Below the pieces are notes generated by a model. It made no database searches and had not been told where the DNA came from. It saw only the letters and a program-made list of their open reading frames with translations. From Amycolatopsis mediterranei (GTDB lineage Bacteria > Actinomycetota > Actinomycetes > Mycobacteriales > Pseudonocardiaceae), in contig NZ_CP100416.1 in the NCBI RefSeq assembly GCF_026017845.1, positions 6,742,326 to 6,806,325 on the forward strand: a stretch of 64,000 nucleotides of DNA, given 5' to 3'. How positions within the stretch are numbered: position 1 is the first letter of the stretch; the number at the start of each line of letters is the position of its first letter. This document shows, piece by piece, positions 52,510-61,458 of this stretch. The translations under genes and the position numbers were made by a program.

Positions 52510-53402
52510 GCCGGCCGCCGGCTCTTCGCCCGCTCGCCCAGGGCCTGCAGGACCGCTTCGTCGTAGCCCATCGGCTCGAATTCGACGATGCGGCGGATCG
52601 CGTCGTCGCGGACGACGACCTCGTTGGTCATCGAGTCGATCAGCGCCCGCCCGGTGGTGACGTCGATGTCCGTGACGAGCGAAAGCCAGTACGACGACAG
52701 GCGCGGGGAAAGCAGCGGGACCGGCAGGATCAGCAGTGGCCTGCCCTCGATCGCCGCCACCCGCTGCAGCATGTCGCGGTAGGCCAGCACTTCGGGGCCG
52801 CCGATGTCGAACGTCCGGCCCGCGGCCTCCGGGTGGTCGAGGACGCCGACGAGGTAGCGGACGACGTCGGCGACCGCGATCGGCTGCGTGCGCGTGCCGA
52901 CCCAGCGCGGGGTGACCATCGCCGGCAGGTGCTCGACCAGCTGCCGCGTCAGTTCCCACGACGTGCCGCCGTGCCCGATCACGATCCCGGCGCGCAGCAC
53001 CGTCACCGGCACGCCGGTCTCGTCCAGCAGCCGTTCGACCTCGCGGCGGCTGGCGAGGTGCTCCGACAGCGCATCGGCGTCGTCCCCGAGCCCGCCGAGG
53101 TAGACGATCCGGCACAGGCCCGCGCCGGCCGCGGCCCGGGCGAACGCGCGCGCGGCGTCGGCGTCGCGGCGCTTGAAATCCGCACTGTCGAGTGAATGCA
53201 CGAGGTAGTAGGCGGCTTCGACGCCCTTGAGCGCGTCCCGCAGCGAGCCGGCGTCGGCGACGTCGCCGCGGACGGCTTTCCCGGCGCCGCGGTACTTCGC
53301 GGGGTGCCGCGTCATCGCGAGCACCTCGTGCCCGGCCGCCTCCAGCGCCGGGCACAACCGGCCGCCGACGAACCCCGACGCCCCGGCCACCAGCACCCGC
53401 AT
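52506..53402 (-). CDS. NAD(P)-binding epimerase/NmrA-like protein
   Basis: 298 aa. N-terminal GASGFVGG nucleotide-binding motif, then a Rossmann-like domain (YYLVHSLDS, IVYLGGLG) and a variable C-terminal part. It resembles atypical short-chain dehydrogenases. It overlaps the CPBP gene by 4 nt, so they share an operon. Confidence 0.8.
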   Translation of the reverse strand: MRVLVAGASGFVGGRLCPALEAAGHEVLAMTRHPAKYRGAGKAVRGDVADAGSLRDALKGVEAAYYLVHSLDSADFKRRDADAARAFARAAAGAGLCRIVYLGGLGDDADALSEHLASRREVERLLDETGVPVTVLRAGIVIGHGGTSWELTRQLVEHLPAMVTPRWVGTRTQPIAVADVVRYLVGVLDHPEAAGRTFDIGGPEVLAYRDMLQRVAAIEGRPLLILPVPLLSPRLSSYWLSLVTDIDVTTGRALIDSMTNEVVVRDDAIRRIVEFEPMGYDEAVLQALGERAKSRRPA

Positions 53403-53412
53403 GCCCGCGACG

Positions 53413-54327
53413 TTAGCCGGGACGGCCTTCGCGCGCAGAACGTCCGCTTCCGGCGAAGCAGACCGCGGCGACGACGCCCGCGCACCCGATCAGCTGGGCC
53501 CAGCCGGGTGTCTCCCCGAGCAGGCCGACGCCGAGCAGCACCGCGCCGACCGGCTGCAGCAGCATCAGCGTCGACCCGGTGGTGGCGGACATCCGGGGCA
53601 GCGCGGCGGAGATGAGCAGCCAGCCCGCCAGCTGGCCGACGCCGGCGAGCGCGAGCAGCCAGCCGAACGCGGGCCAGCCCGGCGCCAGGTCGAGCGTGCC
53701 GGTCGGGACCCCCAGGACGACGGCCACCACGCCGGCGGAGACCGTGGCCAGCACCAGCGAGTGCGCCTGCGTGCCCGTGCCGCCGCTGAGCCGGAGCAGG
53801 AAGAGGTACCCGGCGTACCCGGCACCGGCGAGCAGCGCCGCGACGGCGCCGGTGACCGGGTCCGAGCCGAACGAGCCGGTGCCGGCGAACCCGCCCGCCA
53901 GCACGATCCCGCCGAGCAGCACCGGTACCGCGGCGAGGAACCGCTTCGAGGGCCGCTCGGCCAGGAACGCGAACGCCAGCAGCGGCACGATCACCACCTG
54001 CACGGCGAGGAGCACGGTCGCGATGCCGGCGCCGACCCGCGGGATCGCTTCACCCCAGAGCACGAAGTCCAGGCCGAGCCCGGTCCCGGCCAGCAGCGGG
54101 AAGAGCACGCGGCGGCGCGGCGCGGGGCCGGCCTTCCGCCGTTCGCGCCCGGCGAGCAGGAGCAGCACCGGACACGCGAGCAGGCAGCGCCAGAACGCAC
54201 TCGTGCTGCCGCTGACGTGCGAGACCTTGATGAAGACCGACGACAGCGAGATGCAGAAGCTGCCGAGCGCGGCGAGCAGCCGCGGGTCGAAGCGATGGGT
54301 GAACGTCGGGGCGTCGGTCGTGAGCAC
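53413..54327 (-). CDS. DMT-family transporter (EamA type)
   Basis: 304 aa, ten TM helices as two EamA halves (FWRCLLACPVLLLLAGRERR, then LGLDFVLWGEAIPRVGAGIATVL, with a second unit from about 150). It probably exports amino acids or other metabolites. It is divergent from the LysR gene at 54401, a common regulator-exporter layout. Confidence 0.85.
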   Translation of the reverse strand: MLTTDAPTFTHRFDPRLLAALGSFCISLSSVFIKVSHVSGSTSAFWRCLLACPVLLLLAGRERRKAGPAPRRRVLFPLLAGTGLGLDFVLWGEAIPRVGAGIATVLLAVQVVIVPLLAFAFLAERPSKRFLAAVPVLLGGIVLAGGFAGTGSFGSDPVTGAVAALLAGAGYAGYLFLLRLSGGTGTQAHSLVLATVSAGVVAVVLGVPTGTLDLAPGWPAFGWLLALAGVGQLAGWLLISAALPRMSATTGSTLMLLQPVGAVLLGVGLLGETPGWAQLIGCAGVVAAVCFAGSGRSAREGRPG

Positions 54328-54400
54328 ATCTCCAGCGTGCGGTGGGCGACTGTCAAGGACAAGCGAATGTTTCTGCGCGGAATTCGGTAGCATCTCTACC

Positions 54401-55336
54401 GTGTACGGACTCGAGCGGATGCGGGCGCTGCACGCGGTCGCAACCCACGGCTCGGTCGCCGCGGCGGCCGAGTCCCTGCACGTCACGCCGTCCGGGGTGT
54501 CGCAGCAGCTCGCGAAGCTGGAACGGGAGGCGGGCCAGCCGCTGCTGGAGCCGCGCGGCCGCGGCGTCCGGCTGACGAAGGCGGGCCAGGTGCTGGCCGG
54601 GCACGCCGAGCGGATCCTCGCGCAGGTCGCCGCCGCGAAGGCGGACCTGGAGCTGCTGCGCGAGGACGTCATCGGGCCGCTGCGGATCGGCGCGATCCCG
54701 ACGACGGTCCACGCGCTGCTGCCGCCTGCGCTGGCCATACTCGCCGAACGGCACCCGCGGCTGGCCGTGACGCTGCACGAGGGCGAGGCCGAACAGACGC
54801 TGCCGCGCGTGCTGGCCGGCGACCTCGACGTCGGCGTGCTGGAGAGCTGGAACGACCGCCCGACGGTGCTCCCGCCGTCCACGACGCGCATCGCGCTGTT
54901 CTCCGACGTCGCGGACCTCGCCCTGCCCGCGGGGCACCGGCTGGCCCACCGCAAGGCGGTCGACCTGTCCGAAGTGGACGATCTGCCGTGGATCGGCTGG
55001 AACGCCGGGTCCGGGTGTTACGAATGGCTGGTGCAGGTGCTGCGCAAGCAGCGGCTGGAGCCGCGGATCAGCTGCACGGTGGGCGGTTACCCGACCCAGC
55101 TGGCCCTGGTGGCCGGCAACGTCGGCGCGGCGCTGGTGCCCCGGCTGGCCCGCGACCGGCTGCCCGACGGGGTGCGGATCCTGGCCACGCGCCCGGCGCT
55201 GACCCGCACGATCTACGCGGTCTGCCGGGCCGGGGAGGAGGATCGCGGCGCGGTGCGGGCCTGCCTGGACGCGCTGCGGGCGGCGTCGGCGCGGTTCGAG
55301 ACCGCGGGACGGACGACCGGCCGGATCACCGGCTGA
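54401..55336 (+). CDS. LysR-family transcriptional regulator
   Basis: 311 aa from a GTG. HTH (MRALHAVATHGSVAAAAESLHVTPSGVSQQLAKLE) within residues 7-42, and a type-2 periplasmic-binding-like ligand domain to residue 300. It lies 73 bp from the divergent DMT transporter, which is its likely target. No inverted repeat longer than 6 bp was seen in the gap. Confidence 0.9.
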   Translation: MYGLERMRALHAVATHGSVAAAAESLHVTPSGVSQQLAKLEREAGQPLLEPRGRGVRLTKAGQVLAGHAERILAQVAAAKADLELLREDVIGPLRIGAIPTTVHALLPPALAILAERHPRLAVTLHEGEAEQTLPRVLAGDLDVGVLESWNDRPTVLPPSTTRIALFSDVADLALPAGHRLAHRKAVDLSEVDDLPWIGWNAGSGCYEWLVQVLRKQRLEPRISCTVGGYPTQLALVAGNVGAALVPRLARDRLPDGVRILATRPALTRTIYAVCRAGEEDRGAVRACLDALRAASARFETAGRTTGRITG

Positions 55337-56190
55337 GCTGCGCCACCATCTCGGTCACCAGCGAGCCCGGACGCCGGTGGTGGACCAGGAAGATCTCCCG
55401 CGCCGGCCGCGCTCGAGGTGATCACCCCTGCCTCCCTACGCTGATCTGTCACATCAGCGTAGCAGTTAAATGCCTCATCAGTGTGGCATTTAGTCCTAGG
55501 GTGTAGAGAGAGTGGGAGCCGACGCCGCACCGCAACCTCGAACTCCGGCTGGCCACGGGCGTCCGCCTGCTCGCCGAACGCTCGACCGGGCACGCCCGGG
55601 GCTGCCGGAGATCCAGTCCTCCGCGGCCAGCGCCCGCAGGGTGAGGCGGCGGGCGCGCCTTCGTGTGCCCCTTCGGCAGGATCAGCCGGAACCGCTCCGA
55701 ACGCAGCAACGACCGCTACAGGCCACGCGGGTCGGGCAGGGGTGCGCCGGGGTAGCGGTGGGTGATCAGCAGGTCGAGCTCGCGGGAGCTGACCGGGCCG
55801 TACCCGTCCGGCGGCTCCAGGTCCAGCAGCCGCAGCGCCACGCCGGGGTGGTCGCGGCGGAAGCCGGCGAGCGCGGCGGGCACCAGGGCCATGCCCGCGC
55901 TCGCGAACGTGCCGACGGTGAGCTCCTCGTCGAGCAGCGCGGACCGTCCGCTCGGCCGTGCGCAGTTCCCCCACGATTGCTTCGGCATGCCCGAGCAGTG
56001 CCTCCCCAACCGGCGTCAGCGTGACGCCGCGAGCGTGCCGGTCCAGCAGGCGCGCCCCGACGTCGCGCTCCAGCTTGGCCAGCTGCTGCAGGACGGCGGA
56101 CGGGGTGAACGAAAGCCGCTGGGCGGCCGCGGCGATCGAGCCGGCGTGCGCGACCTCGGCCAGCACGGCCAGGCGGTGGGCGTCGAGCAC
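55326..56190 (-). pseudogene. LysR-family regulator, decayed
   Basis: The N-terminal HTH is intact (MLDAHRLAVLAEVAHAGSIA, 56190-55990). The ligand domain continues in another frame (LTVGTFASAGMALVPAALAG, about 55925) and again in a third (LRSERFRLILPKGH, about 55700). A C-terminal scrap REIFLVHHRRPGSLVTEMV ends at 55326. At least two indels and an unrelated segment with two inverted repeats (55437-55492) separate the pieces. The gene was divergent from the threonine dehydratase gene and may once have regulated it. Confidence 0.65.
55437..55492. repeat. Two adjacent perfect inverted repeats
   Basis: TACGCTGAT-7 nt-ATCAGCGTA (55437-55461) and TAAATGCC-10 nt-GGCATTTA (55467-55492) are perfect dyads. 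They also share a direct repeat, CATCAGYGTRGCA, twice (11 of 13 identical). The AT-rich segment differs from its surroundings and looks like a regulatory region inserted in the LysR pseudogene. Confidence 0.6.
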
Positions 56191-56274
56191 GGGAGCCTCC
56201 GGCCGTAAGTTCTGCTAAATCCAGCACAGGAGACGTCGCTGGTGCTTACGGTGGCTCGCGCGCATGCTGGAGCC

Positions 56275-57228
56275 ATGATCAGCACTGCGGATGTGGAACG
56301 GGCGGCCGTGCGCATCGAGGGCCGGGTCCGCCGGACGCCGGTGCTCGCCGCGGACGAAGGCGTGTGGTTCAAGCTGGAGCAGCTGCAGCACACCGGGTCG
56401 TTCAAGGCCCGTGGCGCCTTCAACCGGATCCTCGCCGCCGGCGCGCAAACCGGGGTGGTGACCGCCTCGGGCGGCAACGCCGGGCTCGCCGTCGCTTACG
56501 CTGCCCGCGAATTCGGCCTCCCGGCACGGGTCTTCGTCCCGGCGACCGCGCCCGCGGTGAAAGTCGCGAAACTCCGGCAGCTCGGCGCGGCGGTTGAACT
56601 CGCCGGTGAGAAGTACGCCGACGCCTACGACGCGGCCGTCAAGCACGCGGCGGACTCCGGCGAGCTCTTCTGCCACGCCTACGACCAGCCGGACATCTGC
56701 GCCGGCCAGGGCACCCTCGGCCTCGAACTGCTGGACCAGGCGGGCGGCCTCGACACGATCCTCGTCGCGGTCGGCGGCGGCGGGCTGCTGGCCGGCGTCG
56801 CCGCCGGGGTCGAAGGCCGGGCACGCGTGATCGGCGTCGAGCCGCGCACGATCCCGACGCTGCACTCGGCGCTGGCCGCCGGCGAGCCGGTCGCGGTCGG
56901 CGTCTCCGGGGTCGCCGCCGACTCGCTGGGGGCGTCCCGGCTCGGCGACATCGCGTTCGCGGTCGCCACCCGCACGGACGCGGGCTCGGTGCTGGTGGAC
57001 GACGCCGCGATCATCGAAGCGCGGGCGGTGCTGTGGGACCGCTACCGCCTCGCCGTCGAACCCGGCGGGGCGACCGCGTTCGCCGCCCTGCTCTCCGGCG
57101 CTTACCGGCCCGACCCTGGTGAACGGGTCGCCGTCCTGCTGTGCGGCGCCAACACCGACCCCGCCACGCTCACTTCCCCGACAGCCGCGCCACCACCGGA
57201 GCGAACTCCTCGAGGAACGCACCGTTGA
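56275..57228 (+). CDS. PLP-dependent threonine/serine dehydratase
   Basis: 317 aa. Lysine SFKARGAF binds PLP (near residue 43), SGGNAGLAVA is the phosphate-side loop and GGGGLLAG (near 170) holds the cofactor phosphate. It deaminates threonine or serine to the 2-oxo acid; the catabolic type is likely since no ACT regulatory domain follows. The last 59 nt overlap the convergent LLM oxidoreductase gene. Confidence 0.85.
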   Translation: MISTADVERAAVRIEGRVRRTPVLAADEGVWFKLEQLQHTGSFKARGAFNRILAAGAQTGVVTASGGNAGLAVAYAAREFGLPARVFVPATAPAVKVAKLRQLGAAVELAGEKYADAYDAAVKHAADSGELFCHAYDQPDICAGQGTLGLELLDQAGGLDTILVAVGGGGLLAGVAAGVEGRARVIGVEPRTIPTLHSALAAGEPVAVGVSGVAADSLGASRLGDIAFAVATRTDAGSVLVDDAAIIEARAVLWDRYRLAVEPGGATAFAALLSGAYRPDPGERVAVLLCGANTDPATLTSPTAAPPPERTPRGTHR

Positions 57229-57985
57229 CGCTGAAGTAGGACACGCCCTGTTCCTCGCGGCGGCGTTCGAGCTCCGCCACCATGTCGTCGACGTCGCCGC
57301 GGAGCAGGCCGAGGGAGTCGTGCTCGATGAGCGTCTCGGCATCGACGCCGATGAAGCCGCGGATCCACGGCGGGACCGTATCGCCGACGACCCAGATGTT
57401 CATCGCGAACTCGACATCGCGGTCACCGGCCGCGGACCGGACTTCGCGCACGTACCCGGTCATTTCCTCGCGGGTGGTCAGCACGTCGCCTGCCATCGTG
57501 ACGATGTCGGCCTTCATCCCGGCGAGGCGGCGGGCCTTCGGGCCGCCCGCGGCGACCATCACCGGCGTGTGCCCGTCGCCGTCCAGCCGCCGGACGTGGT
57601 CGATCGTCTCGGAAATCGAGTCGAGGCGCTCCTGCCCCGAGCCGTACGGCAGCCCGAGTTCTTCGGCCTGCTGCCGCATTTCCGGCCGCCCGGTGCCGAG
57701 GCCGAGCTCGAACCGGCCGTTCGTGACGACGGTCAGGCTGCGCGCCTCCCAGGCCGCCGCCCGCGCGGTGCGCAGCGGGCTCGCCCAGACGAACGAGCCG
57801 ACGCGCAGCTCGGTCGTGGCCGCCGCGGCCGCCGCCAGCGCGGCGGTCGGCGTCGGCATGTTCAGGTTGTCCGGGCACAACAGCGTCGAATAGCCGAGTT
57901 CCTCGGCCCGGCGAGCGGTGGCGAGCCAGCCGGCTGCGTCATTGGCGCCCGCGACCACGCCGAACCGGAACGCCTTCTGCGGCAT
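57170..57985 (-). CDS. LLM-class flavin-dependent oxidoreductase
   Basis: 271 aa. Bacterial-luciferase-like TIM barrel with the F420-type pattern FRFGVVAGANDAAGWLATARRAE at the start, GSFVWASPLRTARAAA and FELGLGTGRPEMRQQAE. It probably uses F420 or FMN; the substrate is unknown. It is a single gene. Confidence 0.8.
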   Translation of the reverse strand: MPQKAFRFGVVAGANDAAGWLATARRAEELGYSTLLCPDNLNMPTPTAALAAAAAATTELRVGSFVWASPLRTARAAAWEARSLTVVTNGRFELGLGTGRPEMRQQAEELGLPYGSGQERLDSISETIDHVRRLDGDGHTPVMVAAGGPKARRLAGMKADIVTMAGDVLTTREEMTGYVREVRSAAGDRDVEFAMNIWVVGDTVPPWIRGFIGVDAETLIEHDSLGLLRGDVDDMVAELERRREEQGVSYFSVNGAFLEEFAPVVARLSGK

Positions 57986-58068
57986 CGAAGCACCCCCACG
58001 TCGTTGGTCCTTCGATCAAACCACCGGTGCGCCCGGCCGTGCCACCACGGCCGGGCGCGCGCCCGGCA

Positions 58069-58899
58069 TCAGCCGCGCTGGTACTCCTCCCAGGTGACCT
58101 TCGCGACCTGCGGGCCGTCGTCGGCGCCGCGGCCGGCCAGGCCGTTCATCCCGAGGTAGTAGTCGCCGGTCTGGTGCTGCGCACCCGAGGACAGGTCCGG
58201 GTCGGAGATGGCCATCGCGTGGATGTGGTACTCGAAGCCTTCCGCCGGCGTGCGGTACCAGGCCGCGAACCCGACGTTGCGCAGCGCCTTCAGCAGGGTG
58301 TTCCGGGTGGTCGAGGACATCCCGGACACCGAGATGTCCATCGCGCCGCCGCCGTCGTGCGTCCCGGCCGAGGCGTCGACGCCACCGGGGTTGTACGAGC
58401 CCTGCGTCAGGCTGACCTGGAAGCCGGCTTTTCCTTCCGCGGCAACGAGCATCGCCTTGGTGCGGGTGTTGAGGGTCTGCCCGTGGTAGGTCACCTGGCT
58501 GCCCGCGGAGACGGCGTTCGTGACCGTGTACCGGCCTTCGCCCAGCTTCTCCAGCGAGGTCTTGCCCGGCAGGCCGGAAGCGTCGAGACCGGTGTAGCCC
58601 AACGACTTCTGGTACTGCGAGTACGCCGTGATCGTCGTGGTGCCGAAGTAGCCGTCGACGTACTGGCTCGCCAGCAGCCCCTTCGCCTGCAGCGCCTGCT
58701 CGACGAGCAGGACGCTGTCGTGCGCGCCCGGGGTCTGGGTGTCGTCGGCGCGGCGCGGGTCGATCTGGGCCGCCTTCAGCACGGCCTCCATGTTCGCACC
58801 GGGCAGCACCGTCGTGACCGCAGTCTCGGCCTGAGCCGGTGCGGCCACGGCGAACGCGGCGGCGGTGAGCGCCGTGAGCACGGCGGCCTTCGTGAACAT
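58069..58899 (-). CDS. Secreted peptidoglycan-binding M15-like peptidase
   Basis: 276 aa with a Sec signal peptide (cleavage after AQA, about residue 24). A peptidoglycan-binding repeat spans about 60-115 (DSVLLVEQALQAKGLL..VDGYFGTTTITAYSQYQ). The C-terminal domain has GTHDGGGAMDISV and EYHIHAM, which provide His/Asp/His zinc ligands of M15-type D-Ala-D-Ala peptidases. It acts in the cell wall. Confidence 0.75.
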   Translation of the reverse strand: MFTKAAVLTALTAAAFAVAAPAQAETAVTTVLPGANMEAVLKAAQIDPRRADDTQTPGAHDSVLLVEQALQAKGLLASQYVDGYFGTTTITAYSQYQKSLGYTGLDASGLPGKTSLEKLGEGRYTVTNAVSAGSQVTYHGQTLNTRTKAMLVAAEGKAGFQVSLTQGSYNPGGVDASAGTHDGGGAMDISVSGMSSTTRNTLLKALRNVGFAAWYRTPAEGFEYHIHAMAISDPDLSSGAQHQTGDYYLGMNGLAGRGADDGPQVAKVTWEEYQRG

Positions 58900-59099
58900 C
58901 CTGGTCCTCCATGGGTCGGAATCCGTTACGGCCATGAGGATCACGCAACCGGATACAAGGGACGTACAAACCGGATTCACGTGTCCGGGACCACTTTTCC
59001 GCCGTGACGACGTGTAATCCCAGCCACAATCCGTTCGGGTTCCTCCAGGTCCAGGCGTGTGATGTCGCGTCACGGACAGTTTCCGGCCACCCGCACTGG

Positions 59100-59319
59100 A
59101 CGTTCCCGTGCTCGTTTCGTAACCTGTTCGAGATCTCGCGGCCCCCGGTCGTCCCCCGACGGCGACGCGAGATCGCCGCCGATACCCCCCTGCCGGGTAC
59201 CGGACCCCACCGCGGGCTCTTCCTGTTGCGGTCGAGCGCGCCCTGGGCACGGGCGAGGCCCCCGGCTCGCCGTCCCGGTACCCGCCGGCGGCCGATCAGC
59301 AAAGGAGACCCGCGCGAGA
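59100..59319 (+). promoter_or_regulatory. Structured 5' leader of the NlpC/P60 gene
   Basis: The region between the divergent M15-like gene and the NlpC/P60 start is about 420 bp long, with no ORF that I accept. GATCTCGCG (near 59133) pairs perfectly with CGCGAGATC (near 59168), closing a stem with a smaller internal hairpin; GGGTACC/GGTACCC-type elements follow. Leaders of NlpC/P60 and Rpf genes in actinobacteria often hold a c-di-AMP (ydaO) riboswitch, but I did not find its conserved core here, so the class is open. Confidence 0.35.
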
Positions 59320-60375
59320 ATGCGTTCGCATCCCGTCAAGCGCGTGGTGTCAGGTGCCCTCGCCGCGGCCTCGGTGATCACCCTCGTCACCATGGCCCAG
59401 CCGGTGGCCACCGCCGCCCCCGTCCCCGTCCTCCAGGCGCCGCCCCCCGCCGGCTCGGACGCCCTCGCCAAGTACCGCGATCTTGCGGCACAAGCGGAAA
59501 AGCTCAACGAAGACCTGCTCCGGGCCCAGGACGACCTGACCGCGAAGCAGGGCCAGCTCGACAAGGCCAACGCCGACGTCGACGCCGCGAAGAACGCCGG
59601 TGCCCAGGCCATCCAGGCCAAGCAGCAGTACCAGTCCGAAGTGGACAAGTTCGCCGGAGCTTCGTTCACCAGCGGCGTCCAGATGAACAAGCTGTCGGCG
59701 CTGCTGGCCGGAACGTCCACTCAGGACTTCCTGGACCGCTCGGCGGCGCTCGAGGTCATCGCGACCGACAAGAACGCCGCGATGGGCAACCTCAACGGCG
59801 CGGCGGCCAAGGCCCAAGCGGCCGAGAAGTCGGCTGCCGACGCGGCGAAGCGGGCTCAGGACGCCCGGGACGCGGCGGCGAAGCTGGCCTCGGACATCCA
59901 GGCCAAGAAGAAGGACCTGCAGGGCCAGATCGACCAGATCGAGGCGCAGAGCCGGAACCTCAGCACCTCCGACAAGGCCGCCCAGAAGGACACCGGCGGT
60001 GCGGCGCCGACCGTGAAGGCGCCCAGCGCGGCGGCCCAGAAGGCGGTCGACGCGGCACTCAGCAAGCTCGGCAGCGCCTACGTCTGGGGCGCGACCGGGC
60101 CGAGCACGTTCGACTGCTCGGGCCTGATGCAGTGGGCGTACAAGCAGGCCGGCATCACCCTGCCGCGGAACTCCGCGGCACAGGCCGGCTTCGGCACCCC
60201 GGTGTCGCGCGACCAGCTGCAGCCCGGCGACCTCGTCGCCTACTACTCCCCCGTGTCCCACATCGGGATGTACATCGGCGACGGCAAGATGGTGCACGCG
60301 CCGACGAGCGGCGACGTCGTCAAGATCTCGCCGCTGATGAGCGAGTACGCGGGAGCCACGCGCCCCACGGCCTGA
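59320..60375 (+). CDS. Secreted NlpC/P60 peptidoglycan endopeptidase
   Basis: 351 aa. Signal peptide to about residue 32 (ATA-AP), two coiled-coil segments (about 50-110 and 150-215), a short linker and the NlpC/P60 domain (238-351) with catalytic Cys266 (FDCSGL), His314 (SHIGMY) and a third polar His326. The layout is that of RipA-like endopeptidases, which cut peptide cross-bridges during cell separation. The start has AAAGGAG upstream, and a strong terminator follows the gene. Confidence 0.9.
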   Translation: MRSHPVKRVVSGALAAASVITLVTMAQPVATAAPVPVLQAPPPAGSDALAKYRDLAAQAEKLNEDLLRAQDDLTAKQGQLDKANADVDAAKNAGAQAIQAKQQYQSEVDKFAGASFTSGVQMNKLSALLAGTSTQDFLDRSAALEVIATDKNAAMGNLNGAAAKAQAAEKSAADAAKRAQDARDAAAKLASDIQAKKKDLQGQIDQIEAQSRNLSTSDKAAQKDTGGAAPTVKAPSAAAQKAVDAALSKLGSAYVWGATGPSTFDCSGLMQWAYKQAGITLPRNSAAQAGFGTPVSRDQLQPGDLVAYYSPVSHIGMYIGDGKMVHAPTSGDVVKISPLMSEYAGATRPTA

Positions 60376-60385
60376 CGTCCGGCCG

Positions 60386-60431
60386 GTGCCCCGTTTCGCG
60401 AAGTGTAGAAATCGCGGAACGGGGCACTTTT
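60386..60431 (+). terminator. Strong intrinsic terminator after NlpC/P60
   Basis: A 15-bp stem, GTGCCCCGTTTCGCG / CGCGGAACGGGGCAC (one G-U pair), has a 12-nt loop and a TTTT tail. It begins 11 nt after the NlpC/P60 stop and ends only 5 nt before the next gene's ATG. Confidence 0.85.
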
Positions 60432-60436
60432 CGCGC

Positions 60437-60859
60437 ATGGACGAGAACCCTGACGCCGCCACCGTCGAAGCCGTCGGCAAGGTGACCGAGGCGCTCGAGA
60501 CGATCGAGCGCGCCCGCGGGCACCTCTACTCCTTCCACCAGCTGACCGGCAGCGCGGACCTGGCCCTCGGGGAGGCCGTGGAGCAGCTCGAGAAGGCCGG
60601 CCACGGCGACTGGGCGCGGCGGATCTCCGAAGAGCTCATCGGGCTCAACGTGTTACCCGATCGGTGGACTTTCCAGGTCGTCGAGGAGTACGACGACGGC
60701 TACTACAAGGCGTGCCGCGACCTTGAGCGCGAGCTGCTCACCTCGCTCACCGGAGGGCGCCGCCACCTGCACGAACAGCAGATGAAGGACGACCGCCGCA
60801 CGCACGGCCGGCCGGGTCACGAGGCAGGCGGCCCGAGCACGCCCCCGGCCGGCTCGTGA
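60437..60859 (+). CDS. Conserved actinobacterial hypothetical protein
   Basis: 140 aa. Helical N-terminal half (VTEALETIERARGHLYSFHQLTG) and a conserved FQVVEEYDDGYY-K segment, then a charged tail. It has no Shine-Dalgarno, because the terminator stem sits at that place. The ATG is either leaderless or the true start lies downstream; there is no internal ATG before about residue 130, so the ATG at 60437 is kept. The function is unknown. Confidence 0.65.
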   Translation: MDENPDAATVEAVGKVTEALETIERARGHLYSFHQLTGSADLALGEAVEQLEKAGHGDWARRISEELIGLNVLPDRWTFQVVEEYDDGYYKACRDLERELLTSLTGGRRHLHEQQMKDDRRTHGRPGHEAGGPSTPPAGS

Positions 60860-60925
60860 GCGGCGATCGTCGGATCCCTGCGCTACAGTCGACCGCAGGC
60901 GAACAGATGTTCGATGGGAGCTGAG

Positions 60926-61126
60926 ATGACCGATCAGGTGGAACCGAACCCCGAGAAGGACCCGAGCGACTGGACCACCGGCGACGAGCCGATGACCGGG
61001 CCGCAGAAGTCGTACCTGCAGACGCTGGCGCAGGAAGCCGGTGAAGAGGTACCGGACAACCTGACGAAGGCGGAGGCGTCCGAGCGGATCGACGCCCTGC
61101 AGAAGACGACCGGCCGCGGCACCTGA
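60926..61126 (+). CDS. DUF3072-type small protein
   Basis: 66 aa from the ATG at 60926 (GGGAG upstream). PSDWTTGDEPMTGPQKSYL and LAQEAGEEVPDNLTKAEASERIDAL form the compact DUF3072 helix-turn-helix-like unit. The family is widespread in actinobacteria, with unknown function. Its stop codon lies in the first copy of a palindromic repeat. Confidence 0.8.
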   Translation: MTDQVEPNPEKDPSDWTTGDEPMTGPQKSYLQTLAQEAGEEVPDNLTKAEASERIDALQKTTGRGT

Positions 61127-61299
61127 GGGTGCGCTGCGGCGGCTCGGCGGGGTGAACCCGGCCTTCGCGCCGGTGCGCACCTGAGGGTGCCACGAGGTCT
61201 GGTGTCCGGGTGCCGCGCGGGCTCGGCGGATGGAGCCGGTGCGCCGACTGGGGCCAGCGGTGCGCCGGCCCGTGGCCAGCGGTGTGCACCTGAGGGTGC
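61119..61299. repeat. Three copies of a palindromic GCACCTGAGGGTGC repeat
   Basis: GCACC-TGAG-GGTGC occurs at 61119-61132, 61177-61190 and 61286-61299. The second and third are followed by CACGAGGT. Between and after them are further repeats such as CGGTGCGCCGGCCCGTG (three times to about 61370). The stretch 61127-61458 otherwise contains only the promoter and leader of the next gene. Confidence 0.6.
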
Positions 61300-61394
61300 C
61301 ACGAGGTGCGGTGCCTGGGCGCCGCGCGGGCGGTGCGCCGGCCCGTGCCCACCCGGTGCGCCGGCCCGTGGCTGCCGGTGTGCCCGACGCCACG

Positions 61395-61419
61395 GCTTGT
61401 CACCCGTCGGTGGGGGTAG
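61395..61419 (+). promoter_or_regulatory. Sigma-B-like promoter
   Basis: GCTT (61395-61398), 15-nt spacer, GGGTAG (61414-61419) precede the small membrane gene at 61459, whose AAGGAGG lies 7 nt before the start. It fits GNNT-N14-16-GGGTA. Confidence 0.45.
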
Positions 61420-61458
61420 TCATCCGAGAGGTGCTACTCCCCCGAAGGAGGACATCCC

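Noticed and set aside
59000-59319. ydaO (c-di-AMP) riboswitch
   Set aside because: Attractive by context, but the conserved core that I know for actinobacterial ydaO elements was not found; listed only as a structured leader.
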